From Halioxenophilus aromaticivorans (GTDB lineage: Bacteria; Pseudomonadota; Gammaproteobacteria; Pseudomonadales; Cellvibrionaceae), in contig NZ_AP031496.1 in the NCBI RefSeq assembly GCF_042850945.1, positions 806,001-870,000 on the forward strand: a stretch of 64,000 bases of DNA, written 5' to 3'. The position numbers were made by a program, and so were the translations under genes. Shown here piece by piece: positions 36,101 to 44,500 of this stretch; within the stretch, counting starts at the first letter, position 1, and each line of letters begins with the position of its first letter. The notes under the pieces are model-generated. The model saw nothing but the letters and a program-made list of their open reading frames with translations, searched no databases and was not told where the DNA came from.

Positions 36101-36326
36101 CAGCTCTTTAGAGGGTAACGATGTATTAACCTCTGGTACTACCGTCAACTTTAGGTTGAACGTTGGTGGCGGCGGTGTAGATGGGGCTAATTTATCTGTG
36201 CCAGCCTCTAGCAATGCCTGTTTGAACGTTACAAGCTTGCCTTCTGGCTCTCAGGTATATATTGGTGAGGGTAAGCAGGCCATGTCTAATTCCTTCAGCT
36301 TGGCTACCTTGGGCAGTTGCCCGTAG
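33186..36326 (+). CDS. Secreted VCBS/ASPIC-UnbV protein with three 4-Cys modules (paralog 1)
   Basis: 1046 residues with a Sec signal ending near VGAAP. Residues about 25-510 form FG-GAP/VCBS propeller repeats with Ca-type loops such as DLNGDGWPD and DFDNDGDQD, interrupted near 290-390 by an inserted domain. An ASPIC/UnbV domain lies at about 517-605 (GIGAKIYATAGGVTQLREAD). Three copies of an unrecognised 4-cysteine module follow (CGxP ... WxxC ... C ... C), the first two separated by a TPTPPTPTPP linker. There is no Calx-beta domain and no anchor; the protein ends two codons after the last module's final Cys. It is the most divergent of four tandem paralogs. Probably exported and Ca-binding; function unknown. 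Confidence 0.88.
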   Translation: MKIRGLFLTLSLSSVSALVGAAPIAFEDKSSLLAISGTAAETWGLTWTDLNGDGWPDLFLQGHRDYPRIFRNTGNGVFEDVANEWDPNQLWMDKTWDDKHGVSSGDFDNDGDQDYLMSVSASGSAQLLQNLSESGGKFVDVASDLGVAWDDNARLGEWVDFNNDGLLDLVQHTRNGSIVREQKAGGGFRNLVTDVCPGQGDYGQLIDVNNDGSLDFVCGRQGTFPQEVYDLSGGGFSNSATLSNLIPNVGNVLNSFAGDFNNDLKTDIILMRGSLRPPSAAKIDSHSIDGWLAGGSEDVGFEFVANGAFDVILDHHPMGIYANAKTATLSANGTTSAYLGGAQITYSASTGKWTVKKGGSLGLYIQIRAVNPIGAPTLINIDNGDMPASLFHLENSNSGFSAQYRTGISNLESCVSGVAADFDNDMDLDIYLACQHGVNNLANVYMDNQGDGTFQRVWSHGGEGPTGAGLEYGVADSVAYADYDVDGFIDVAVTNGMLYYPFSEGGPFTLLRNKGNSNNWVQLDLQGVTSNRDGIGAKIYATAGGVTQLREADGGYHRWSQNTKRIHFGLASNARVNITVEWPSGEVDTFTNVQANSVYKAVEGTSSLSKVTLGPVVRTQVASGDECGEPPYEKTYGPGITMWRNCGSNGDWQIRFNSGLYDDHPLLSAGTIEGNSAFSYASGLNLNSGDVLSLAGRLLSFDVGVQNKVVAKKGINFNTGVQISSCMEFTDQDIPRVILGSSQKRITPPFDLVTLQSCGSSTPTPTPPTPTPPVDDSAACNQPAYNNKTEKGVFVWSDCDGSGLWHMRVTGGGDAGGTVYQGVLESSGGVNYTGYSIENNDVLDTSVANQLAYQLKVWNNAQDGINFTPAANACLTTTDGLPVYVGESRLELGSSINLTTLESCGGTTPVDTTAACGEPSYNNRTQPGFYVWKNCDSTASAESWYMRAVGGGLAWGPYAGSISASAAISASGSSLEGNDVLTSGTTVNFRLNVGGGGVDGANLSVPASSNACLNVTSLPSGSQVYIGEGKQAMSNSFSLATLGSCP
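35064..36320 (+). repeat. Three 4-Cys modules of paralog 1
   Basis: Copies measured from first to last Cys are at 35064-35459, 35523-35897 and 35931-36320. The second-Cys motifs read MWRNC, VWSDC and VWKNC. They are more divergent from each other than are the copies in the later paralogs. Confidence 0.85.
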
Positions 36327-36354
36327 CCCCAGCCTTTAGTAAACCCTAAAGAGT

Positions 36355-36424
36355 AGCCCCTAAACAGTCGAGTGCGCGGCCATAAACAGGCGTTATTGCA
36401 TCTCAACTGCTTAGGGGCTCTTTC
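36355..36424 (+). terminator. Long-loop hairpin after paralog 1
   Basis: 14-base arms (36355-36368 and 36406-36419, one non-Watson-Crick pair) enclose a 37-base loop, with a pyrimidine-rich CTTTCT tail. Probable terminator or attenuator before the next paralog. Confidence 0.55.
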
Positions 36425-36523
36425 TATCAGTTAAACGCTCCACGTACTTGCCAAAAGCGAGTGGCAGGGCTATTCATTATCAAGCAGGAAGCTTACTTTT
36501 TTATTTTACGGAGTGTTACGGGT

Positions 36524-39500
36524 ATGGCGAAACATGCAGCCCTAGCAGCAGGCTTTGCAGCCTCTTTATTGTATTCCGCCGTTAGCGGCGCCATTGAATT
36601 TACCGAGGTTCCACCCGGTGAATCTGGCTTAACCTACGTTGGCGAAACCTGGGGTGCCTCCTGGGGAGACTTCAACGGCGATCGCTACCCCGATATTTTC
36701 TCCAGTAACCACCGCGAGCGGCCCAGTGTTTGGCGCAACAATGGCGATGGTACCTTTACCGATATTGTCCTCCAGTTTGATTCCACCTCCACTTGGTTAG
36801 ACTTCCCGTTTGCCGATACCCACGCCGGTGCTTGGGGCGACTTTGACAACAACGGTGTGCAAGATTTGCTGGTGCTCAGTGGGGCTAGCTTTCCGCCGTA
36901 CCTGTATCACAACAAAGGCGCCGGTATAGCGGTGGATGAAACCACCCTGCGTGGCTTCCCAGATGACGCCGAAGGCCGCACCGCCACCTGGTTGGATTAC
37001 GACAACGATGGCGAACTGGACGTGGTGATTAACAATCGCGCGCCCAACCAATTTATTGAGCAATCGGCCGGTAATTTTGCGGATATCACCGGCACTGTGG
37101 GCTTAGAAAGCTTCCGCACCAATTTCGGCATCCTCACCGATATGGATGCTGATAATACGTTGGAATTTATGACCATCGCCGAGGGTGATTTCCCAGAGAA
37201 GGTCTACAAAACGGATTCGCTACCGTTTTTGGATATCACCGATCAGTTTCCCAGTAACGGCTTGGTGCTGGATACCGCTTTTACGGATTTTGACAACAAC
37301 CTTGTGCCGGATATTTTGCTGGTGCGCGGCAACCTGCGGCCCAACCAAGCGCTAAAAGTGACTGATGGCGCGGCAGGGGAGTTGGATACCATAGAGGGCT
37401 GGCTGGCAGGTGGTTCCGATACCGGCACCCGCAGTATCATTTTCAGCTCGCAAAACCCCATCGCTGTAACGCTGTACACGCAGTTGGGCTTACCCAAATT
37501 TAATATTGGTGCAGATGGCTATCGGCCAATAGACCGCACCTTTACGCTAGACCCGGCCCTAGCCGAAAACCAAGGCATTGCCGAATACGATGAGGCCGCA
37601 GACCAGGGCTTTTACATTGGCTACAACACCGCCACCGGTGAATGGCAAATTAATATGTCGCCGGGTTCCATCAGTACGCGTGGTTACGTTGTGGTGGAGG
37701 GCGTTGACCTTGGCGACCCAACCATCCCGGATTTATCCACCGGTGATATGGAAATTGTACCCAAGCTGTTTATGAATGACGGCGTAAGCTTTACCGATGT
37801 GAACGGCATTGGCTTGAGTATTCCGGTTTCCTGCGTGTCTGTCGCCACCGGCGATTTCGATAACGATATGGATCAAGACATCTATATGGTGTGCCGTAAC
37901 GGTATCGAGAATATTGCCAATAAGCTCTACGAGAACCTTGGCGATGGTACCTTTCAAGAGGCCGCGGGCTTTGGCGCAGAGGGCGTAATTGGCGCAGGCC
38001 TGGCTGCCGGCGTAGGCGTGGGCGAAAACGTGGTTACCGCGGACTACGACCTAGACGGCTGGTTAGACCTCTACGTATTAAACGGCTTGTTAATGAACCC
38101 ATTGCGCGTGGGCGGGCCAGATCAGCTGTTTAAAAACACCTCCGGCGAAACCAGTACCAACCGCTATTTACTGTTGGATTTGGTGGGTACGGTATCTAGC
38201 CGAGACGCCATTGGCGCTAAGGTGGTTGTTACCGCTGGTGGCGTAACCCAGTTGCGCGAAATGGGCGGCAACTACCACCGCTGGGCGCAAAACCACCAGC
38301 GCTTGCATGTAGGCTTGGGCCAAAACGATGTGGCCGACATTGAAGTGATTTGGCCTAACGGCGAGGTAGACAGCTTTACCGGAGTAACGGCCAACGATTT
38401 ATACGAAATCACCCAGGGCGCCGCGGGTAGCCAAACCGGCGCTATTGCAGCGGTGGCGCCCACGGCTGTGCCTGCCTTCCCTAGCCCCGTCGCCGGGGAC
38501 GAGTGCGGCGTGCGCCCAGATCAACAACCAGCCAGTTTTGAATTCCATTTCGATGGCAAAAAAGATCGCGGCTTGTTTATCTGGAAAGATTGCTCCGGCA
38601 CCGGCGAATGGTATGTGCGTGGTACCGCCGGTAACGCCAACGGCATAGAGTACGCAGGCAAGTTAATTACCAATGCAGAGTTTAGCAATGTGCTGGGTTA
38701 CGGCTTAGAGGCCAATAACGATGTGCTAGACAACTCCAGCCCAGAAGTTATCGACTTCTTTTTGCGTATGTCCGGCGGTGGCGTCGATGGGTTTGATTTC
38801 ACCCTGCCAGACACCGCAGCGGCTTGTTTGGATATGAGCCAGGTAGCAAACGGTGCCCAGGTGATGCTGGGGCAGGGCCACTTGCCTATCTCCACACCCA
38901 TTAATCTGGCTACCATGGCAACCTGTATCGACATTGCCGCAGAGGACATCACCGCAGGTGAAGGCGACGGCAGCGTAGCCGTTACCGTGAGCTTATCCGC
39001 ACCTAGCACTGTGGATGTCACCGTGGATTACGCGCTAGTTAGCGGCACGGCAGAAGCGGATTCTGACTTTGCAGCCGCAGCGGGAACCCTAACCTTCAGC
39101 GCTGGTGAAACCAGCGCAACGGTGGAGGTTAGCTTAATCCAAGATGCGCTTTACGAATCCGAAGAGTCCTTTACTCTGGAGCTAAGCAACGCCACAGGTG
39201 CGTTTATTTTGGGCGGCCAGGCCACTATTACGATTACCGATGACGAAAGCTGCATCGAGTGTGGCGAGCCAGAAGTAGACGCAACCAGCGAGCAAGCCAT
39301 ATTTGTTTGGAAGGATTTTGACACCGGTGTATGGACAGTACATGCCACCGCCGGTGGTGACTCTGGCGGAGTGGCTTTTGCCGGGCTGATCAGCTCTACC
39401 CAGGCGTTTGAAAGCGTTGTTGAAGGTGGCTTGGAGGCCAGCGACACGCTGGATTTCACCACCAGCCCGGATTCCATTGAGTACGAACTGCGTATTTGGA

Positions 39501-41125
39501 ACTCCGGCGTGGATGCCTTCCAGTTTGTGCCAGCCGCAGGGGCGCAAACCTGCTTTACACCCACGGGCCCCGCCGGTTACCCGGTGATGGTTGGTGCCTC
39601 CAAAACGGCCATCACAGGGGCATTTAACCTAGAAACCATGGGGGGCTGTTTGGATTTGTCAGTGGCAGATATCTCCGTCAGCGAAGGGGCGGGTGTAGCC
39701 AGTTTCACTGTTACGCTCACGGAGCCAAGCACAGAAACCGTAACGGTGGATTACACCACGCAATCTGGTAGTGCCATTGGCGACGAGGACTTTGTGGCCG
39801 TTACTACACCGCAAACCTTGGTGTTTAGCCCAGGAGAAACCAGTAAAACCATCGATGTTACGTTGATAGACGATGCCGTCGATGAGGGTGAAGAAGCTTT
39901 CACGGTACAGCTGAGTAACTCGGTTAATGCGACCCTAAGTACCTTATCTGCACAGGCAACCATTGTGGATAACGAAACCAATGTCTGTGGTGCGCCGCTA
40001 TTTGATACCGCCACCGAGCAAGCACTGTTTGTTTGGAAGGATTGCGACACCGGTACCTGGTATGTGCGCAACACCGCCGGCGGCGACTCCTCCGGTGCTT
40101 TCTTTGAGGGCCAAGTAGTCAGTGCCGATGGCTTTGAATCCATAGTGGGCTACAGCATTGAAAACAGCGATACCTTGGACAACACCACAGATCCTACCGT
40201 CATCGACTTTGTGCTTAAGGTTTGGAACAAGGGCGAGGATGGCTTTGATTTTAAACCAGTGGCAGAGGCGGGCACTTGCCTAAATCTGGATGCTCCCGCG
40301 GGCATGACGATTTTGGGTGGCGCAGACAAACAAGTGTTAACCGCACCGTTTGATCTTTCTACCCTGGCTGCCTGCACCTCCATTGCGGTTGACATCTCGG
40401 TATCGGATGCCAAGGTGAACGAGGCCGATGGCCAAGTTGCAGTAGCTGTAAACCTCTCCGTTGCCAGTGGCGAACCCATCACGGTGGACTACGTAACCCT
40501 GGGCGATTCCGCCACGGGCGATGAAGACTACACCGAGGTAACCGTGCCGGTTACGGTGACCTTTGAGCCGGGCGTTACCTCGCAAGAGGTGGTTATCCCC
40601 ATTCTGCAAGATGGGCTCGCCGAAGGCAGCGAGGTGTTCACGGTAGAGTTTAGCAATGCGGTGAATGCCAGCTTGGTGGATGGCAGTGCTGAGGTTACGA
40701 TTTTAGACGACGAGCCCAGCGCCTGTGGCGACCCTACGTTTAACTCCGGCAGCGATCAAAACGCCTATCTATGGAAGGATTGCCAAACCGGCACTTGGCA
40801 TTTTGCCGGCACCTCCGGAGGTTCTAGCTCGCGGGTTACCTACAGTGGTGCCATCGAGTCTAGCCTGGATATTACCGGCGTTGCTGGTAACAGTGTTGAG
40901 GGTAATGACACGCTTAATAGTAATGCCAGCGCGACTATTGTGGACTTTATTCTGCATATGAAGGGCTCTGGTTACGATGGTTTTGAGTTTGCACCAGAGG
41001 CCGGCGCTAGCACTTGCCTTAACTTGGACGCTTCATCCCCCGGCGCCGGTGCTGTGCTAGTGGGCGCAGATCAAACTTCGCTGGTTACTCCGTTAGATTT
41101 AAACACTCTTCAGCCCTGCCAATAG
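36524..41125 (+). CDS. Giant secreted VCBS/ASPIC-UnbV, 4-Cys and Calx-beta protein (paralog 2)
   Basis: About 1533 residues from the ATG at 36524, chosen because it follows GGAG and gives a normal signal peptide ending VSGA; the frame is open from a GTG at 36461. The mature protein begins IEFTEVPPGESGL. The propeller has DFNGDRYPD-type Ca loops, an inserted domain (around 300-410), a Cys pair flanking DFDNDMDQD, and ASPIC/UnbV near 545-640. Four 4-Cys modules then alternate with three Calx-beta domains (EGDG...DVTVDYALVSGTA-type). There is no C-terminal anchor; it ends QPCQ. It strongly resembles paralogs 3 and 4 through the propeller. A role as a Ca-dependent matrix or surface protein is inferred. 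Confidence 0.88.
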   Translation: MAKHAALAAGFAASLLYSAVSGAIEFTEVPPGESGLTYVGETWGASWGDFNGDRYPDIFSSNHRERPSVWRNNGDGTFTDIVLQFDSTSTWLDFPFADTHAGAWGDFDNNGVQDLLVLSGASFPPYLYHNKGAGIAVDETTLRGFPDDAEGRTATWLDYDNDGELDVVINNRAPNQFIEQSAGNFADITGTVGLESFRTNFGILTDMDADNTLEFMTIAEGDFPEKVYKTDSLPFLDITDQFPSNGLVLDTAFTDFDNNLVPDILLVRGNLRPNQALKVTDGAAGELDTIEGWLAGGSDTGTRSIIFSSQNPIAVTLYTQLGLPKFNIGADGYRPIDRTFTLDPALAENQGIAEYDEAADQGFYIGYNTATGEWQINMSPGSISTRGYVVVEGVDLGDPTIPDLSTGDMEIVPKLFMNDGVSFTDVNGIGLSIPVSCVSVATGDFDNDMDQDIYMVCRNGIENIANKLYENLGDGTFQEAAGFGAEGVIGAGLAAGVGVGENVVTADYDLDGWLDLYVLNGLLMNPLRVGGPDQLFKNTSGETSTNRYLLLDLVGTVSSRDAIGAKVVVTAGGVTQLREMGGNYHRWAQNHQRLHVGLGQNDVADIEVIWPNGEVDSFTGVTANDLYEITQGAAGSQTGAIAAVAPTAVPAFPSPVAGDECGVRPDQQPASFEFHFDGKKDRGLFIWKDCSGTGEWYVRGTAGNANGIEYAGKLITNAEFSNVLGYGLEANNDVLDNSSPEVIDFFLRMSGGGVDGFDFTLPDTAAACLDMSQVANGAQVMLGQGHLPISTPINLATMATCIDIAAEDITAGEGDGSVAVTVSLSAPSTVDVTVDYALVSGTAEADSDFAAAAGTLTFSAGETSATVEVSLIQDALYESEESFTLELSNATGAFILGGQATITITDDESCIECGEPEVDATSEQAIFVWKDFDTGVWTVHATAGGDSGGVAFAGLISSTQAFESVVEGGLEASDTLDFTTSPDSIEYELRIWNSGVDAFQFVPAAGAQTCFTPTGPAGYPVMVGASKTAITGAFNLETMGGCLDLSVADISVSEGAGVASFTVTLTEPSTETVTVDYTTQSGSAIGDEDFVAVTTPQTLVFSPGETSKTIDVTLIDDAVDEGEEAFTVQLSNSVNATLSTLSAQATIVDNETNVCGAPLFDTATEQALFVWKDCDTGTWYVRNTAGGDSSGAFFEGQVVSADGFESIVGYSIENSDTLDNTTDPTVIDFVLKVWNKGEDGFDFKPVAEAGTCLNLDAPAGMTILGGADKQVLTAPFDLSTLAACTSIAVDISVSDAKVNEADGQVAVAVNLSVASGEPITVDYVTLGDSATGDEDYTEVTVPVTVTFEPGVTSQEVVIPILQDGLAEGSEVFTVEFSNAVNASLVDGSAEVTILDDEPSACGDPTFNSGSDQNAYLWKDCQTGTWHFAGTSGGSSSRVTYSGAIESSLDITGVAGNSVEGNDTLNSNASATIVDFILHMKGSGYDGFEFAPEAGASTCLNLDASSPGAGAVLVGADQTSLVTPLDLNTLQPCQ
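38504..41119 (+). repeat. Four 4-Cys modules alternating with Calx-beta domains (paralog 2)
   Basis: Modules run from 38504-38926, 39251-39649, 39986-40375 and 40724-41119. Calx-beta domains fill 38927-39250, 39650-39985 and 40376-40723. The second module has CIECG at its start and WKDF in place of WKDC. Confidence 0.88.
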
Positions 41126-41148
41126 GTATTTGGCGCGCTACGCCTCAT

Positions 41149-41192
41149 AAAGCCGGCTAACGGGCCCCCGTTGGTCGGCTTTACTGTTTTTT
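41149..41192 (+). terminator. Rho-independent terminator after paralog 2
   Basis: 15-base arms (41149-41163 and 41168-41182, two non-canonical pairs) with a GCCC loop, followed by a T-run at 41187-41192. Confidence 0.8.
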
Positions 41193-41292
41193 ACTCACCG
41201 AAACCCCACTTGGCGCGAGATAATAAAATTATTACGTGTGTTGTTAAGCTTAAAGCCAGATTAGTTGCGTAATATATGCAGTAGCGTGACTA

Positions 41293-41306
41293 CATTGCGC
41301 GCAATG
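41293..41306. promoter_or_regulatory. 14-bp perfect palindrome upstream of paralog 3
   Basis: CATTGCGCGCAATG, about 230 bases before the ATG at 41537, is followed by an imperfect 11-bp hairpin. Candidate operator; no regulator identified. Confidence 0.35.
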
Positions 41307-41536
41307 ATTAATGAAGTCGTAGCACTCAATATTTTGCGTAGTGCTGCGACTAAGTTGGGTTCGGCATCATTGGTTGGTTTGTTTTGCAAGTCAACATCCT
41401 CGTGAGCCATGGCCTGTGTATTAGATATCGGGGGTAACAGCAGCCTGACAAAAACGCCTTATCTGGTGAGAAGGTTTCACTCTAAGGGCGTGAGTAAGCA
41501 AGGATGCTTAAAATCTATTTTTAGGGAGTTAGGGGT

Positions 41537-44500
41537 ATGGCAAGTCGGATTTCTGCGGTTGTTGGTTTAGCAGCGGCACTGTCATTCACAAGCGCCAGCC
41601 AGGCGATTGAGTTTACCGAGGTGCAATCCAGTGCTTCCGGGTTGGATTATGTGGGCGAAAGTTGGGGTGCCTCTTGGGGGGATTTCAACGGCGACCGCTA
41701 CCCGGATCTTTTTGTCAGCAATCACCGTGCTCGCCCTGGCGTATACCGTAACAATGGCGACGGCACCTTCACCGATATCATCCTGCAGTTTGATAGCACC
41801 TCCTCTTGGCTAGATTTCCCTTGGGCCGATACCCACGCCGGCTCCTTTGGCGATTTTGACAACAACGGCGTGCAAGATCTGCTGGTGCTTAGCGGTAATC
41901 GTTTCCCTGCCTATTTATTCCATAACAAGGGTGCCGGCTTATCGGTAGATGAAACCGTCGCCCGTGGCTTCCCCGACGATGCCGAAGGCCGCACCGCCAC
42001 GTGGATAGATTACGACAACGATGGCGAGTTAGACGTCATCATCAACAACCGTGCGCCCAATATTTTTGTTGAACAAACCGCTGGCAATTTTGCAGTGGCC
42101 ACAAGTTACGTGGGCTTAGACAGCCGAGAGACGAATTTTGGCATTCTCTCGGATATGGATAACGACAATAACTTGGAGTTTTTGTCGATATCCGAAGGCG
42201 ATTTCCCTGAAAAAGTTTACAAAACCGATTCCATTCCTTTTTTGGATATAACCAGCCAATTTCCTACCAATGGCCTTGTGTTGGATGCCGCTTTTACCGA
42301 TTTTGACAACAACTTAGTACCGGATATTTTGCTGGTGCGGGGCAATCTGCGCCCCAACCAAGCACTTAAGGTAATTGATGCGCCCGCCGGCGATGTGGAC
42401 ACAGTGGAAGCCTGGCTAGCAGGGGGCTCGTCTACGGGTACCCGCAGCGTAATTATCCCCTCTACTAATCCCGTAACGATTACTCTTTATACAACGCAAA
42501 TTGGTAATTCCCGAGTTTATATCGGCTCTGGCGGCTATCACCCTACCAGCAGTACCTTCACATTAGACCCAACCCTTGCTTCAGACCAAGGCGTGCCGGT
42601 ATACGATGAAACCACCGATCAAGGCTATTACATTGGTTACGATACGGTTAACAGTCAGTGGGTGATTGATATGTCGCCCGGCTCTGCCAGCACCCGTGGC
42701 TACCTTGCGGTGGAAGGTGTTGATTTGGGCGATCCAACCGTGCCCGATTTGGCCACCGGCGATTTAGAACTAGAGCCAAAACTGTTTATGAACTCCGGCA
42801 CTAGCTTTGTCGATACCAACGGCGTTGGGTTAAATGTGCCAATGTCTTGTATCTCGCTGACCACAGGCGATTTTGACAACGACATGGACCAAGATATTTA
42901 CATCGTATGCCGCAACGGCATTGAGAATATCACTAACCGCCTATTTGAGAATTTAGGCAACGGTACGTTCCAAGAGGTTACTAGCTTCGGTGCGGAAGGT
43001 GCTATTGGTGCTGGTTTGCCCTCCGGGGCTGGCGTGGGTGAAAACGTGGTTGCCGCTGACTACGACCTAGATGGTTGGTTGGACTTATTCGTAGTAAACG
43101 GCCTGTTGATGAACCCATTGCGAGTGGGTGGGCCAGACCAGCTGTTTAGAAATACCTCCGGGGCAACCAATACCAACCGTTATTTACTGTTGGATTTAAA
43201 GGGCACTGTGTCTAATCGCGATGCTATCGGCGCTAAGGTTTATATCACTGCAGGTGGTGTTACCCAGCTGCGAGAAATGGGCGGTAACTACCACCGCTGG
43301 GCGCAAAATCACCAGCGGTTGCACGTTGGCCTTGGCCAAAATACAGTTGCAGATATCGAAGTTATATGGCCCAACGGTGAGACCGATACATTCACCAGTG
43401 TTGCCGCTAACGACTTGTATGAAATAACCCAGGGCAGCAGCGGTAACCAAACTGGTGCCATCGCTGCAGTCGCGCCTACAGCTTTGCCAAGTTTTAGAGA
43501 CGCGCAGCCCGGTGATGAATGCGGTGTGCGGCCAGAGGACCAGCCAGACGTTACCTTCCCCTACCATTTCGACCCAGAGCAAGACCGTGCCTTGTTTATA
43601 TGGAAAGATTGCGCCGGCACTGGCGATTGGTTTGTGCGCTCCACCGCCGGCAATGGCAATGGTATTCAATACCAAGGCCAGCTGGTGACCAACGCCCAGT
43701 TTTCCAACGTTGCTGGATTTAGCTTAGAAGACAACAACGACGTGCTGGATGCCAGCAGCCCGGAGTTGATTGACTTCTTTATGCGTATGTCCGGTGCTGG
43801 GGTAGATGGCTTTGACTTTACCTTGGCAGATACCGCTTCAGCCTGTTTAAACATGACGGATATGCCTGCGGGTGGCCAGGTGCTGTTAGGGCAAACCCAT
43901 TTGCCCATTTCTACGCCCATCAATTTAAGTACCTTAAGTACCTGTATTGATATTTCTGTTGACGATGTTCTCGTCGGCGAAGGCGAAGGCTTTGGCCAAG
44001 TAACGGTAAGCCTCTCTGCCCCAAGCTCGGTTGCGGTAACCGTAGACTACGCAGCCGTTAGTGGTACCGCAGAAGCAAATATCGACTTTGCATCCACGGC
44101 TGGCACCATTACCTTTGCAGCCGGTGAAACCAGCAAAACCATTGCGGTAACCATTACTCAGGATGCAATCCAAGAGGGCGAAGAAACCTTCTCAGTAGAG
44201 TTAAGCAATGCTACCGGTGCGTTTATTTTAGACGGCCAGGGTACTGTGACTATTGTGGATGACGAAACCTGTGTGGAGTGCGGTGACCCAGCCGTAGATC
44301 GCTTCAGTGAGCAAGGCATCTTTTTGTGGAAGAATTTTGATACCGGTGTTTGGTCTGTTTATGTTTCCGCAGGGGGTGACCCAGACGGCGTGGATTACAG
44401 TGGCACCATCAGCTCCAGTGCCGCCTTTAATAGCGTGGTAGGTGACAGTATTGAGGCCAACGATACGCTGGATTACATCACCAGCCCGGATACCATCGAT

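Larger units (their letters stand above)
41126..41536. other. Intergenic region between paralogs 2 and 3
   Basis: About 410 bases. It holds a strong terminator (41149-41192), a 14-bp perfect palindrome (41293-41306) and an 11-bp hairpin (41315-41325 with 41341-41351, one G-U pair). Paralog 3 therefore probably has its own promoter and control. No convincing -35/-10 pair was found. Confidence 0.5.
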
